From assembly GCF_006716765.1 (NCBI RefSeq), contig NZ_VFPO01000001.1, positions 1,178,001-1,242,000 on the forward strand: a stretch of DNA of 64,000 nt, written 5' to 3'. The notes beneath the pieces were generated by a model. That model did no database searches, was not told the DNA's origin, and saw only the letters and a program-made list of their open reading frames with translations. Below, piece by piece: positions 23,415 through 32,981 of this stretch (positions are counted from its first letter, which is position 1; each line of letters opens with the position of its first letter). This stretch comes from Actinomadura hallensis (GTDB lineage: Bacteria; Actinomycetota; Actinomycetes; Streptosporangiales; Streptosporangiaceae). The translations under genes were made by a program, and so were the position numbers.

Positions 23415-25478
23415 ATGGTCGCGGATATGCCAAGTGAACCCACCGGTGAGCGGTTGCTCGCCCGCCGTTACCGACTGGTGACCCAGGTCGGCCGCGGCGG
23501 CATGGGTACGGTCTGGCAGGCGCACGATGAGGTCCTCGGTCGTGACGTCGCGGTGAAGGAGGTCATCCTCCCGCATGGTCTCACCGATGAGGAACGCGCC
23601 GTGCACCACAAGCGCACGTTCCGCGAGGCCCGCACCGCGGCGCGGCTCGGTCACCCCGGCGTCGTCACCGTCTACGACGTCGTGGAGGAGGACGGCCGGC
23701 CGTGGATCATCATGGAGCTGATCAAGGCCCGCTCCCTCGACCAGGTGATCAAGCAGGAGGGGCCGCTGGAGCCCCGCCGCGCCGCGGAGATCGGCCGGCA
23801 GATGCTCGCGGCGCTGCACGCCGCGCACCAGGCGGGCGTCCTGCACCGCGACGTGAAGCCGAGCAACGTGCTGATCACCGGTACCGGGCGGATGGGCGAG
23901 CGGGCCGTCCTCACCGACTTCGGCATCGCGACCGCCGCCGGCGACGCCACCCTCACCCAGACCGGGCTGGTCATGGGCTCGCCCGCCTACATCGCGCCGG
24001 AGCGCGCCCGCGGCCGCGTCGCCGGCCCGGCGTCCGACCTGTGGTCGCTCGGCGTCACCCTGTACGCGATGGTGAACGGCAAGTCGCCGTTCGAGCGCTC
24101 CGAGCCGATGGCGGCGCTGGTCGCGGTGATCTCCGAGGAGCCCGATCCGCCGGAGAAGGGCGGGCGGCTCATCCCGGTCATCGAGGGCCTGCTGCGCAAG
24201 AACCCCGACCAGCGGATGGACGCGATCGAGGCCGGCGCCCTGCTCGACGACATCGTCCGGCAGGAGAGCGTCGACACCCAGCGCACCATGGCGGTCGAGT
24301 TCCCCGTGGACGAGCCCCCCGGCGTCCCGGCGCCGGAGAGCGGCGATCCGCCGTCGCTCGGCGCCCGGCCGTACGCGGAGGCCTACGCCGAGCCCTACCC
24401 CGAGACCTACGCCCCCGACCAGCCGATCCCCGAGGGCCTGGGCGGTCCCGGCGGCGCGACGACCGTCGACCCGGCCGGGCAGGGCGCCCCCGAGGCCCGT
24501 CCCGACCAGCTGACCAGCTTCGACATCCCCGCGGGCCAGGCCGCCGCGGAAGGAGAGGCCGGTGACGCCGCCGAGACGCGGGCGGCCGGTCCCGGCGAAA
24601 CCGCGCCCGACCCGGACCGCGCCGCCTCATGGCGCTCCGGCCCCCGCGCGGATCCCGCGGGCGGCACCGTCCCCGCCGGTCACGCGGTGCCGGGTCCCGG
24701 CGCCGTCCCGCACGGGGCGCCCGCTCCCGGCGGCTCCGGCCGGGGAGAGCCCGTCCCCCCGACCTCCGCGTACTTCCCCCCGACGACGCACGCGGCGGCG
24801 CGCCCGGCGCTGGTCTCCAACCGCAACGTCCTGATCATCGCCGCCGTGGCGCTGGTCATCATCGTGATCATCGCGATCATCGCGCTCGCCAACGGGGGCG
24901 GGGAGAAGAAGGCCGGCAAGGAGGGGGCGACGTCGCCGGCGACGGGAGCCGCCCCGGCCGCGCCGGCCCCGACCCTCGCCGAGACCGCCTCCGCCGTGCC
25001 CACCTCCTCCCGCAGCGGGCTGCCCGCCGGGTTCCGGATGCACCGGGACCGCACCGGCTACGCCGTCCCCGTCCCGGAGGGCTGGAGCGGGCCGGAGCGC
25101 AAGCAGGGCGGCGACTTCTTCTACTCGCCCGACCGTCAGACCTACCTCCAGATCGACCAGACCGACGACCCCGGCGACAGCGCCATCGACGACTGGCGGC
25201 GGCAGGAGCGCAACGGCTCCTGGCCCGGCTACAAGCGGATCGCGCTCAGGCCGACCGGCGACGAGCCCCCCGTCCCCGACACCGACGACGGCGACGACTC
25301 CGCCGACTGGGAGTTCACCTTCGACGGCGAGAACGGCCGCATCCGCATCCTCAACCGGGGCTTCGTGACCGACGACCACGGCTACGCGATCCTCCTGCGC
25401 GCCCCCGAGAAGGACTTCGAACGCGTCCGGGCCGAGCTCCGGCCCGTCTACGAGTTCTTCGAGCCCGCGGACGACTGA
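23415..25478 (+). CDS. Membrane Ser/Thr protein kinase with extracellular domain (first of three)
   Basis: 687 residues. Glycine loop G-R-G-G-M-G at 26-31, Lys48, H-R-D-V-K-P with Asp146, and D-F-G at Asp168 are all intact. A long Pro/Ala/Gly linker leads to a membrane helix near 472-491 and a roughly 150-residue outer domain starting 'LPAGFRMHRDRTGYAVPVPE' that ends 'YEFFEP'. The outer domain is homologous to that of the next gene. ATG 23415 or 23427 can start it; neither has a clear ribosome site. The stop and the next ATG overlap by one base (TGATG). The gene is divergent from lysX, so a link between envelope sensing and lysyl-PG production is a reasonable guess. Confidence 0.88.
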   Translation: MVADMPSEPTGERLLARRYRLVTQVGRGGMGTVWQAHDEVLGRDVAVKEVILPHGLTDEERAVHHKRTFREARTAARLGHPGVVTVYDVVEEDGRPWIIMELIKARSLDQVIKQEGPLEPRRAAEIGRQMLAALHAAHQAGVLHRDVKPSNVLITGTGRMGERAVLTDFGIATAAGDATLTQTGLVMGSPAYIAPERARGRVAGPASDLWSLGVTLYAMVNGKSPFERSEPMAALVAVISEEPDPPEKGGRLIPVIEGLLRKNPDQRMDAIEAGALLDDIVRQESVDTQRTMAVEFPVDEPPGVPAPESGDPPSLGARPYAEAYAEPYPETYAPDQPIPEGLGGPGGATTVDPAGQGAPEARPDQLTSFDIPAGQAAAEGEAGDAAETRAAGPGETAPDPDRAASWRSGPRADPAGGTVPAGHAVPGPGAVPHGAPAPGGSGRGEPVPPTSAYFPPTTHAAARPALVSNRNVLIIAAVALVIIVIIAIIALANGGGEKKAGKEGATSPATGAAPAAPAPTLAETASAVPTSSRSGLPAGFRMHRDRTGYAVPVPEGWSGPERKQGGDFFYSPDRQTYLQIDQTDDPGDSAIDDWRRQERNGSWPGYKRIALRPTGDEPPVPDTDDGDDSADWEFTFDGENGRIRILNRGFVTDDHGYAILLRAPEKDFERVRAELRPVYEFFEPADD

Positions 25479-27199
25479 TGGAAGGCCGCCTCCTCGCCGG
25501 CCGGTACCGGCTCGAGTCCGTGGTCGGGCGCGGAGCCATGGGCACCGTGTGGCGCGCCCGCGACGAGACCCTCGGCCGCGACGTGGCGATCAAGGAGGTG
25601 GTCCTCCCGGACGGGCTGAGCGACGAGGAGCGCGCCAACCGGCACCGCCGGACGCTGCGGGAGGCCCGCGCCTCGGCGGCGCTGAGCCACCCGGGCGTCG
25701 TGACCGTCCACGACGTCGTGGACGAGGACGACCGGCCGTGGATCGTCATGGAGCTGGTGCGGGCCCGGTCCCTCCAGGAGATCCTGGACGAGGGCGGCCC
25801 GCTGCCGCCCGCCCGCGCCGCCGAGATCGGCCGCCAGATCGCGGGCGCCCTGCGCGCCGCGCACGCGATGGGCGTCCTGCACCGCGACGTCAAGCCCGCC
25901 AACGTGCTGGTCGCGGAGGACGACCGGGCCGTCCTCACCGACTTCGGCATCGCGCAGCTGGCGGGGGACGCGACGCTCACCGGCACGGGACTGCTCATCG
26001 GGTCGCCCGCGTACATGGCGCCCGAGCGGGTCAACGGCGACCCGGCGATCCCGGCGTCCGACATGTGGGCCCTCGGCGCCACCCTGTACGCGGCGACGGA
26101 GGGCAGGGCCCCGCACCACCGCGGCGACGCGGTGGCCGTGCTCGCCGCGATCGTGACCAAGGACGTTCCGCCGCCGCGGAACGCGGGGCCGCTCGCGCCC
26201 GTGCTCGCCGGGCTGCTGGAGCGCGACCCGGCCCGGCGGCTCACCGGCGACCGGGCGGAGGAGGCCCTGAAGGCGGTCGCGTCCGGCCGCACCGCCGACG
26301 GCCTCGTGCCGGGCGCGGACACGACGACCGGAACGACCGCCGGCACGGCACCGGCGGGCGCCGGGGCGGGCTCGGTCCCCGCCGCGCACCCGGCGCAGCC
26401 CGTCCCGCCGTACGCGGCCACGCCGTACGCGGCGACACCGCATCCCCCTCCGGGCCCGGTTCCGGGGACGACGGCGCAGTACCCGCCGTCCGCCGCGCCC
26501 GAGCCGCCTGGGGAGGAGGGCCGCGCCAGGTCGGTCGTGGTGCCGATCCTCGCCGGGGCCGCAGTGGCGGCGGTGATCCTGGCCGTCGCCGGGGTCCTGC
26601 TGTGGCCGGACGGCTCGTCCGGCGGCGGAGAGGGACCGCAGGCGAAGCCGACGACCGTCGCGAAGCAGTCGACGCCCGGCCCGGGGGACACGCCCACCTC
26701 GCCCGGGACGGAACCAGCTTCGGCCGAACCGGCCTCGACCGGCGACCCGGACGGGACGCTCCCGGCGGGGCTCGTCCCGGCGCGGGGCCCCGGATTCACC
26801 ATCGGCGTCCCGCGCGGATGGAAGCGCTCGGCGCGGGGCGCCAGCGTCTTCTGGACCGACCCCGCGAGCAGCGCGTACGTTCAGGTCGACGGGACGCCCT
26901 GGTCGGGCGACCCCTACGAGCACTGGCTGGTCTGGGAGCGGCAGGCCGCCGCCGACGGCAGGCTGAAGGACTTCGAGAGACTGTCGATCACCCGCACGAG
27001 GGTCGGGGACGAGCCCGCGGCCGACATCGAGTTCACCTGGACCCGCTCCGACGGGCTCACCCGCGCGCGGGACCGCGGGGTGATCGCCGGCGGCCGGTCG
27101 TACGCGGTGGTGGTCGCGCTTCCCGCCGCCAGGTGGAACGAGAACGAGGCGCTCGTGAAGAATGTGCTCGACACGTTCCGTCCCTCCGGGGTGGGATGA
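25478..27199 (+). CDS. Membrane Ser/Thr protein kinase (second of three)
   Basis: 573 residues. G-R-G-A-M-G at 17-22, Lys39, and H-R-D-V-K-P with Asp137 are intact. The membrane helix is near 355-376, then an outer domain starting 'LPAGLVPARGPGFTIGVPRG' with 'YVQVDGTPW' and 'ARDRGVIAGGRSYAVVVALP', aligning with the outer domain of the first kinase. The kinase domains of the first and second genes are clear paralogues in tandem. Translation is coupled by the TGATG overlap. The ligand is unknown, and the fold resembles small secreted beta domains of the PsbP/DUF1795 kind only loosely. Confidence 0.88.
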   Translation: MEGRLLAGRYRLESVVGRGAMGTVWRARDETLGRDVAIKEVVLPDGLSDEERANRHRRTLREARASAALSHPGVVTVHDVVDEDDRPWIVMELVRARSLQEILDEGGPLPPARAAEIGRQIAGALRAAHAMGVLHRDVKPANVLVAEDDRAVLTDFGIAQLAGDATLTGTGLLIGSPAYMAPERVNGDPAIPASDMWALGATLYAATEGRAPHHRGDAVAVLAAIVTKDVPPPRNAGPLAPVLAGLLERDPARRLTGDRAEEALKAVASGRTADGLVPGADTTTGTTAGTAPAGAGAGSVPAAHPAQPVPPYAATPYAATPHPPPGPVPGTTAQYPPSAAPEPPGEEGRARSVVVPILAGAAVAAVILAVAGVLLWPDGSSGGGEGPQAKPTTVAKQSTPGPGDTPTSPGTEPASAEPASTGDPDGTLPAGLVPARGPGFTIGVPRGWKRSARGASVFWTDPASSAYVQVDGTPWSGDPYEHWLVWERQAAADGRLKDFERLSITRTRVGDEPAADIEFTWTRSDGLTRARDRGVIAGGRSYAVVVALPAARWNENEALVKNVLDTFRPSGVG

Positions 27200-27221
27200 C
27201 CGATGGGGGGACCCTCAAGAC

Positions 27222-28709
27222 ATGGCACAGGCACGTCTGCTCGGTAACCGCTACCGGCTCGACTCGGTGGTCGGCCGGGGCGGCATGGGCACCGTGTGGC
27301 GCGCCTTCGACGTCATGCTCGACCGCGAGGTCGCGGTCAAGGAGGTCGTGTTCCCGCCGGGCCTCGACGACTCCGAGCGGGCCGTCCTGTACGAGCGGAC
27401 GTTCCGGGAGGCGCGGGCGTCGGCGCGGCTGAACCACTCCGGGGTGGTGACCGTCCACGACGTGGTGGAGGAGTCGGGCCGCCCCTGGATCGTGATGGAG
27501 CTGGTGATCGCCCCGTCGTTGCAGGACCTGCTGGACCGCGGCCCGATGGAGCACCGCAGGGTCGCCGAGATCGGCCTGCAGATGCTGGACGCGCTCCGGC
27601 ACGCCCACGAGAAGGGCATCCTGCACCGCGACGTCAAGCCCAGCAACGTCCTGATCACCGACAGCGGGCGGGTCGTGCTCACCGACTTCGGCATCGCGCA
27701 GATGGAGGGCGACTCCACCCTCACGCAGACGGGCCTGGTCATGGGGTCGCCCGCCTACATCCCGCCGGAGCGGGTGCAGGGCGAGCGCGCGGTCCCGGCG
27801 TCCGACCTGTGGGCGCTGGGCGCGACGCTGTACGCGGCCGTGGAGGGCCGCTCCCCCTACGAGCGGTCGGACGCGATGTCGTCGCTGCAGGCCGCGATGA
27901 CCGAGCCCGTCCCGCCGCCGCGCAACGCGGGCCCGCTCGCCCGGGTGCTGGACGGGCTGCTGGCGCGCGAGCCAAGGCACCGGATGACGGCGGCGCAGGC
28001 GCGTCCGCTGCTGTCGCAGGTGGCGGCCCTGCCCCCGGCGCCGCCGCGCCCGGTCGTGGCCGGCGCCGCCGAGACGGTGACCGACGAGCCGCCCGGCCGT
28101 CTCCTGCCCGGCGCGGGCGCGCCGGGCGAGGCGTCGGAGACCGTCCTGGACCCGGACGAGCTCGACGTCGTGACCCGCCGCGACCGGGGCGGACCGGAGC
28201 CGGTCACCCGCCACGATCCCGTCGGTTTCCAGGGCCAGGGCCACGGCCACGGCCCGGGGTTCGGTGCGGGCCACGGCCAGAACCACGGCCCGGGTCACGG
28301 GCAGGGCCAGAACCAGGGTCACGGCCAGAACCACGGGCAGGGCCAGAGCCACGGGCGGGGGCAGGGCGGTTCGCCGTACGCGCCGCCGCGGCCCGGCGGC
28401 GACCCGGAGGCGCGGACGCTGCTGGAGACCGAGTGGGCGCCGCCGCCGTCGCAGCCGGGCCCGGTGTCGCAGACGCCGCCGCCGTGGGAGCAGCCGCGGC
28501 AGTACTCGAACTGGCAGCAGCCGCCTCCGCCGCCCGCGCACGGGCTGCCGGACGACCGGGTCGAGCGCCGCAGGACGGTCGTCGTCGTCACGATCGCGGT
28601 GATCCTCGTCGTGGTGGCGGTGCTGGCCGGCGCGTTCATCCTGCGCGGCAAGGTCCAGGGGGACGCGGCGGCCCTTCCCGCCGCGGTCCCGGCCGCCGCG
28701 GCGCCCTGA
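27222..28709 (+). CDS. Ser/Thr protein kinase lacking a sensor domain (third of three)
   Basis: 495 residues. The kinase domain is complete, with G-R-G-G-M-G at 18-23, Lys40, and the H-R-D-V-K-P and D-F-G motifs. The linker has a striking His/Gly/Gln-rich stretch at about 336-383 made of G-H-G-Q-like units. A single membrane helix follows near 450-472. Only about 20 residues lie outside, so the extracellular sensor domain of its two neighbours is gone. The His-rich stretch could bind metal. ATG 27222 is preceded by GGGGGGA. It is 22 bases after the second kinase, so probably the same operon. Confidence 0.87.
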   Translation: MAQARLLGNRYRLDSVVGRGGMGTVWRAFDVMLDREVAVKEVVFPPGLDDSERAVLYERTFREARASARLNHSGVVTVHDVVEESGRPWIVMELVIAPSLQDLLDRGPMEHRRVAEIGLQMLDALRHAHEKGILHRDVKPSNVLITDSGRVVLTDFGIAQMEGDSTLTQTGLVMGSPAYIPPERVQGERAVPASDLWALGATLYAAVEGRSPYERSDAMSSLQAAMTEPVPPPRNAGPLARVLDGLLAREPRHRMTAAQARPLLSQVAALPPAPPRPVVAGAAETVTDEPPGRLLPGAGAPGEASETVLDPDELDVVTRRDRGGPEPVTRHDPVGFQGQGHGHGPGFGAGHGQNHGPGHGQGQNQGHGQNHGQGQSHGRGQGGSPYAPPRPGGDPEARTLLETEWAPPPSQPGPVSQTPPPWEQPRQYSNWQQPPPPPAHGLPDDRVERRRTVVVVTIAVILVVVAVLAGAFILRGKVQGDAAALPAAVPAAAAP

Positions 28710-28782
28710 GCCGGGCCCGCGCACCCGCCGAGGCGTTCCGAGGCAGCGCGTTCCGAACCGAGCCCGGACGATGGGATCGGGG

Positions 28783-29163
28783 TCAGCGCCCGGCGAGCAG
28801 GGTGTCCAGCGCGAGGCGCAGGTCGGCGACGTGGTCGTCGAGGCCGGCGGCCGGTTCGCCGGCGCGGATGCGGGCCGCGTCCTCCTCGACGCGCTGGAGC
28901 CGCTCGTCCAGGGCGGACAGCAGCCGCTCGCAGCCCGGCAGCAGGTCGCCGCCGTCCTCCTCGGCGAGGGCGTGCCGCAGCAGCTTCGCCTGCCGCCGCA
29001 GCTCCAGGTGGCGGCGGTGCAGGTCGACGAACACCGACACCTTGGCGCGCAGCAGCCACGGGTCGAACGGCTTGGTGAGGTAGTCGGCCGCGCCCGCGGA
29101 GTACCCGTCGCGCTGGACGACGACAGTGAATAGGCACAGCGCGGGAATCGCTAGGGCAGCCAC
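28783..29163 (-). pseudogene. Truncated response-regulator receiver remnant
   Basis: 126 residues from a GTG. It begins mid-domain: '[20 protein letters not shown]' then '[18 protein letters not shown]' is the C-terminal third of a receiver of the RpfG/RsbU type, including the conserved K-P. The N-terminal two thirds with the phospho-acceptor Asp are missing. The rest is a coiled coil ending in helices. The start lies 13 bases inside the 3' end of the upstream NarL gene, so a deletion probably brought the two together. It might still be made from a coupled start but could not be phosphorylated. Confidence 0.65.
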
Positions 29164-29849
29164 CCCGGCTTGACGAGGCCGGACTCGTAGGCGAACACCA
29201 CCAGCTGGGCGCGGTCGCGGGCGTCGAGCTTCACCATCGCGCGGCTGACGTGCGTCTTCGCGGTGGCGGGGCTCACCACCAGCCGTTCGGCGATCTCCTC
29301 GTTGGACAGGCCCTCGCCGACCAGCGCCATGACCTCCCGCTCCCGGTCGGTCAGCGCGTTCAGCCGCGGCGACGGCGCCGGCTCCTTGGCCCGCGCGGCG
29401 AACTCGGCGATCAGCCGGCGGGTCACGCTGGGCGACAGCAGCGCGTCCCCGGCCGCGACGGCCCGCACGGCGTGGATCAGCTCGACCGGCTCGGTGTCCT
29501 TGACGAGGAAGCCGCTCGCTCCGCCGCGCAGCGCCTCGAACACGTACTCGTCCAGCTCGAACGTGGTGAGGATGACGATCCTGACGCCGTCGAGCCGGCC
29601 GTCGGCGGCGATCCGCCGGGTGGCCTCCAGCCCGTCCAGTCCGGGCATGCGGATGTCCATCAGGATGATGTCGGGCCGCAGCCGCCGCGCCTGCGCGACG
29701 GCCTCCTCGCCGTCGCTCGCCTCCCCGACGACCTCGATGTCGGCCTGCGCGTCCAGCAGCGCCCGGAACCCGGCCCGGACGAGCACCTGGTCGTCGGCCA
29801 GCAGCACCTTGATCGCGTCGCCGGGCGGCGTTCCACCGGAGACCCGCAT
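29151..29849 (-). CDS. NarL/LuxR-family response regulator
   Basis: 232 residues. The receiver domain has D-D-Q in '[11 protein letters not shown]', phospho-acceptor Asp in '[11 protein letters not shown]', T in 'VILTTFE' and K in 'GFLVKDTEP'. The C-terminal GerE HTH is '[20 protein letters not shown]' with '[15 protein letters not shown]'. GGGAGGAGCTGACC precedes the ATG. The partner is the histidine kinase 28 bases upstream in the same direction, as in Streptomyces-type NarL pairs. The target genes are unknown. Confidence 0.9.
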   Translation of the reverse strand: MRVSGGTPPGDAIKVLLADDQVLVRAGFRALLDAQADIEVVGEASDGEEAVAQARRLRPDIILMDIRMPGLDGLEATRRIAADGRLDGVRIVILTTFELDEYVFEALRGGASGFLVKDTEPVELIHAVRAVAAGDALLSPSVTRRLIAEFAARAKEPAPSPRLNALTDREREVMALVGEGLSNEEIAERLVVSPATAKTHVSRAMVKLDARDRAQLVVFAYESGLVKPGWLP

Positions 29850-29877
29850 GGTCAGCTCCTCCCGGGAGGAGAGTGGC

Positions 29878-31212
29878 TCATCGCGTTCCCTTTCCTGGCG
29901 CGGGCGTGCCGTCCGCCGTGTCCGGCGCGGCGGAGCCGCCGCCGGGTTCCTCGGTCAGGGGGAGGCGCGCCCGCACGCGGAACCCGCCGCCCGGTCGTGG
30001 GCCCGCGTCGAACGAGCCGCCGAGGGCCGCGACCCGTTCCCGCATGCCGCGGATGCCGCTGCCGCCCGGATGGTCGTCCAGGAAGGACACCCCCTGGCCG
30101 TCGTCCTCGACCCGCACCACGACGTCGTGCTCACGGTAGGCGATGCCGAGCCGCACCGTCACCGGGCCGGGCCCGGCGTGGCGGGTCACGTTCGTCAGCG
30201 ACTCCTGGATGATGCGGAACGCGGCGAGGTCGGTGCCGGTGCCCAGCGGCCGCGGCTCCCCGGTCGTCTCGGTCTCGACCCGCAGGCCGGCGGACCGGGC
30301 GCGGGCCAGCAGCTCCTCCAGCCGGTCGAGCCCCGCCGTGGGGGAGCGGGGGGCGGTCTCGCCCTCGGCGCGCAGCGCGCCGATCACCCCGCGCATCTCG
30401 GTGAGCGCGTCCTTGCTGGCGTCCTTGATGGCGGCGAGCGCCGTCCTGGCCTGCCCGGGGTTCTCGTCGATCAGGTGCAGCGCCACCCCCGCCTGCACGT
30501 TGATCATTGAGATGTTGTGGGCGAGGACGTCGTGCAGCTCGCGGGCCATCCGCAGCCGCTCCTCGCTGGCCTGCCGGCGCTCCTGCTCGGCGCGGATGCG
30601 GGCGGCCTCGGCGGCGCGCTGCCGCCGCATCCGGGCCAGCTCGGCGGCGATGAGCACCACCAGCGCCCAGGCGGTCACGAATGTCGCGGCGGCGAGGCTC
30701 GGCCGCTCCACCGGGAAGAGCCCGCCGGAGCCGCGCTCGCCCGGCGGAACGCCGATCGCGGCCGCCACGGTGAAGTACCCGGCGAGCAGCGTGCCCGTCC
30801 CGGCCCACGCGGCGAGCCGGTGCCCGGCGATGACCGTCGCGAACATCGCCACGCCCAGGGAGAAGACCACCGGGCCGTAGACGTAGGCGCGCAGCAGGTA
30901 GAGGGCGGTCACCGCCGCGACCCCCGCGAAGGCGAGCACCGGATGCCTGCGGCGCAGCAGCAGGAACGCCGGGCCGGCCAGGAGGAGGCCGAGCCCGAGC
31001 GGGTCCAGGTCGGTGAACCCGGCGTGGGGGTCGCCGCCGCTCTCCGCCCACGGGGGCCCCTGGCTCCCGGTCCGCTGCGAGCCGCCGCGCTGCGCCCCGA
31101 TCGTCCCGACGATCTGGAAGACCGCGAGGAAGGCCGGGACGACCCACACCGGCCACCGGCCGGGCGGCGGCCAGTTCCCCCGGACCTGGCCGTGCGGCGG
31201 TGAGGTGCTCAT
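29878..31212 (-). CDS. Sensor histidine kinase, NarX/DesK type (HisKA_3)
   Basis: 444 residues. About six membrane helices from residue 20 to 180 with short loops sit ahead of a coiled coil, then the phospho-acceptor helix 'RMARELHDVLAHNISMINVQ' with His in E-L-H-D, and a HATPase_c with 'ESLTNVTRHAG' and 'EDDGQGVSF'. The outer loops are small, so the signal is probably sensed in the membrane. It is paired with the response regulator just downstream. Confidence 0.9.
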   Translation of the reverse strand: MSTSPPHGQVRGNWPPPGRWPVWVVPAFLAVFQIVGTIGAQRGGSQRTGSQGPPWAESGGDPHAGFTDLDPLGLGLLLAGPAFLLLRRRHPVLAFAGVAAVTALYLLRAYVYGPVVFSLGVAMFATVIAGHRLAAWAGTGTLLAGYFTVAAAIGVPPGERGSGGLFPVERPSLAAATFVTAWALVVLIAAELARMRRQRAAEAARIRAEQERRQASEERLRMARELHDVLAHNISMINVQAGVALHLIDENPGQARTALAAIKDASKDALTEMRGVIGALRAEGETAPRSPTAGLDRLEELLARARSAGLRVETETTGEPRPLGTGTDLAAFRIIQESLTNVTRHAGPGPVTVRLGIAYREHDVVVRVEDDGQGVSFLDDHPGGSGIRGMRERVAALGGSFDAGPRPGGGFRVRARLPLTEEPGGGSAAPDTADGTPAPGKGTR

Positions 31213-31311
31213 GTCTGCACGTTAAGTCATCGGCGTCCGGCCCACATCGGCCGCGGGGAGTGCCCGTGCCTACTCCCACGGACGTATTACCCGTTCAGGA
31301 GGGTTCGGAGG

Positions 31312-32208
31312 TCAGGGGTCCCAGCGGACGGGGAGGCGCTCGAAGCCGTGCCGGGCGCTCGACCGCAGCCTCACCGGCTCGCCCGCGAGGCGGAGCGTGC
31401 GCGGGTGCTCGAGCAGCGCCGTCAGCAGGGCGCGCAGATGCACCCGGGCGAGCCGCGCCCCGATGCAGGCGCGGTACCCGAAACCGAAGCAGAGGTGGGG
31501 CCTGGCGCTTCGGACGAACCGCTCCGGCACGAACCGTCCGGGGTCAGGGAACACCTCGCCGTCGTGGTTGGCGGAGACCAGCCACAGCGTGACCCGCTCT
31601 CCCGCCAGCAGCGGCACGCCCCCGACCACCGTGTCGCGCTGCACGGTTCGCCAGACCTGCAGGACCGGCGTCCACCAGCGCAGCATCTCCTCCACGGCGC
31701 TGTCGACCAGCTCCTCGTCGGAGCGTTCCGCGCGGAGCCGCTCGTACTCGCCGGGGTGGCGCAGCAGCGCGTACAGGCCGCCGGCGAGGGCGTTGCGCAG
31801 CGTCTCGGGAAGGTCGCGGACGACGTCGCCGGCGAAGTCCGCCGCCCGGTCGCGGGGGATGCGGCCGAGCATGGCGCGGGCGGGAGGATCCATGTCGATG
31901 AGCGCCGCCCCGCGCGGGTCGCCGGGCGGGCGCCCGCCCTCCGGAACGTCTCCGATCATGGGGCCGTGCAGGACGCCGTCGCACAGCGGGGAGAACAGCT
32001 CCGGGCGCCTGAGCGCCCGGTGGACGTCCGCGTACCGCAGCACCGCCCACCCGCCGGGCCGCCCGGCGGTGCGGCCGTCCTGCCACACCACGGGCGTCCG
32101 CGCCCGGAGCCGGTCGAACCGGTCGTGGGGGACCCCGCGGGCGTAGACGTCGGCGCAGTCGAGGGCCCCGGCGTCGGTCAGCGGCGGCGCGCCTCGCCGT
32201 TGAGGCAT
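31312..32208 (-). pseudogene. Cytochrome P450 with internal deletions
   Basis: 298 residues where about 400 is normal. The ends are P450: ExxR in 'VEEMLRWWTP', the heme loop 'FGFGYRACIG' with Cys248, and upstream 'LIDMDPPARAMLG', the usual D-P-P entry. Between 'DFAGDVVRDLP' and 'ETLRNALAGGLYALLRHP' the F-to-I helix region, about 80 residues, is missing, and the A-G-x-E-T-T oxygen-activation motif has become L-P-E-T-L. A shorter loss follows 'MDPPARAML'. The frame is kept and AGGAGG precedes the ATG, so it may be made, but monooxygenase activity is doubtful. It resembles steroid/alkane CYPs such as CYP124/125/142 in its C-terminal half. Confidence 0.72.
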
Positions 32209-32285
32209 GGGGAACCTCCTTCCAGGCGGACGCTAACGCGTCCCGGCCGAACCATGAAGGGCCGGAATCGGCCGTCCCCCGGCGC

Positions 32286-32309
32286 GCCGCCCGCGAATCG
32301 GCGGGCGGC
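32286..32309 (-). terminator. Terminator hairpin after the second response regulator
   Basis: GCCGCCCGC and GCGGGCGGC form a perfect 9-bp stem with a 6-base loop, beginning 16 bases past the response regulator stop on the minus strand. Confidence 0.6.
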
Positions 32310-32324
32310 GGCTCCGTTTCGCTG

Positions 32325-32981
32325 TCAGCCCGCGAGCCACTCCCCGGTCTCGACGCTGACCAGGCCGTTCCTGGCCGCCTCGACCACCGCCTCGCGCTGC
32401 GAGTGCACGCCGAGCTTGCTCAGCACGCTCTGCACGTGGCTGCGCGCCGTGCTGCGCGTCACCCCCATCGCCTTCGCCAGCGCCTGCGTCGACTCGCCGC
32501 GCACGAGGCGGGTCAGCACCTCCCGCTCGCGCGGGGTGAGGAACTGCGCGACCCGCTGCGCCTCGGTGCCCGGACGCAACGGACCCCGCGGGGCCGCCTG
32601 GTCGACGACGACCTCGCCGTCGGCGACGCGGCGCAGCACGCTCAGGATGTCGCCGGCCTGCTGGCCCTTGTGGGCGAAGCCGCGCACGCCCGCCCTGATC
32701 CCGGCGTCCAGCACCGGCTGCTCCAGGAAGCCGGTGAGGACGACGAAGCTCGTCGGCGGGGACGCGGCCCGCAGCCGGCCCATCCAGTCGAGCGCCGTGC
32801 CCGACGGGAACCGCAGGTCGATGAGGCAGACTTCGGGCCGCCCCGTCCGCAGCACGGGCAGCGCGTCCGCGGGGGAGAACGCCACCCCGACGACGCTGTG
32901 GCCGGCGTCCGCCAGGACCAGCGACAACGACTCGGCGAACACCGCGTGGTCGTCGATGATCACCACCCTCATGGGGCTCAT
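32325..32981 (-). CDS. NarL-family response regulator
   Basis: 218 residues. The receiver has 'VVIIDDHAVFAESL', phospho-acceptor Asp in 'VCLIDLRFPSG', T in 'VVLTGFL' and K in 'GFAHKGQQ'. The C-terminal HTH is 'LTPREREVLTRLVRGESTQA' with 'STARSHVQSVLSKL'. ATGA overlap with the histidine kinase stop couples the two. It is similar in sequence to the orphan regulator at 45723-46385. Confidence 0.9.
   Translation of the reverse strand: MSPMRVVIIDDHAVFAESLSLVLADAGHSVVGVAFSPADALPVLRTGRPEVCLIDLRFPSGTALDWMGRLRAASPPTSFVVLTGFLEQPVLDAGIRAGVRGFAHKGQQAGDILSVLRRVADGEVVVDQAAPRGPLRPGTEAQRVAQFLTPREREVLTRLVRGESTQALAKAMGVTRSTARSHVQSVLSKLGVHSQREAVVEAARNGLVSVETGEWLAG

Noticed and set aside
20032..23481. 1149-codon open frame on the plus strand
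   Set aside because: It is antisense to lysX, Arg/Val/Gly-rich and without recognisable motifs; the frame stays open because of high GC.
28228..28370. CRISPR-like repeat array
   Set aside because: The repetition is in-frame His/Gly/Gln coding sequence without constant repeats and unique spacers.
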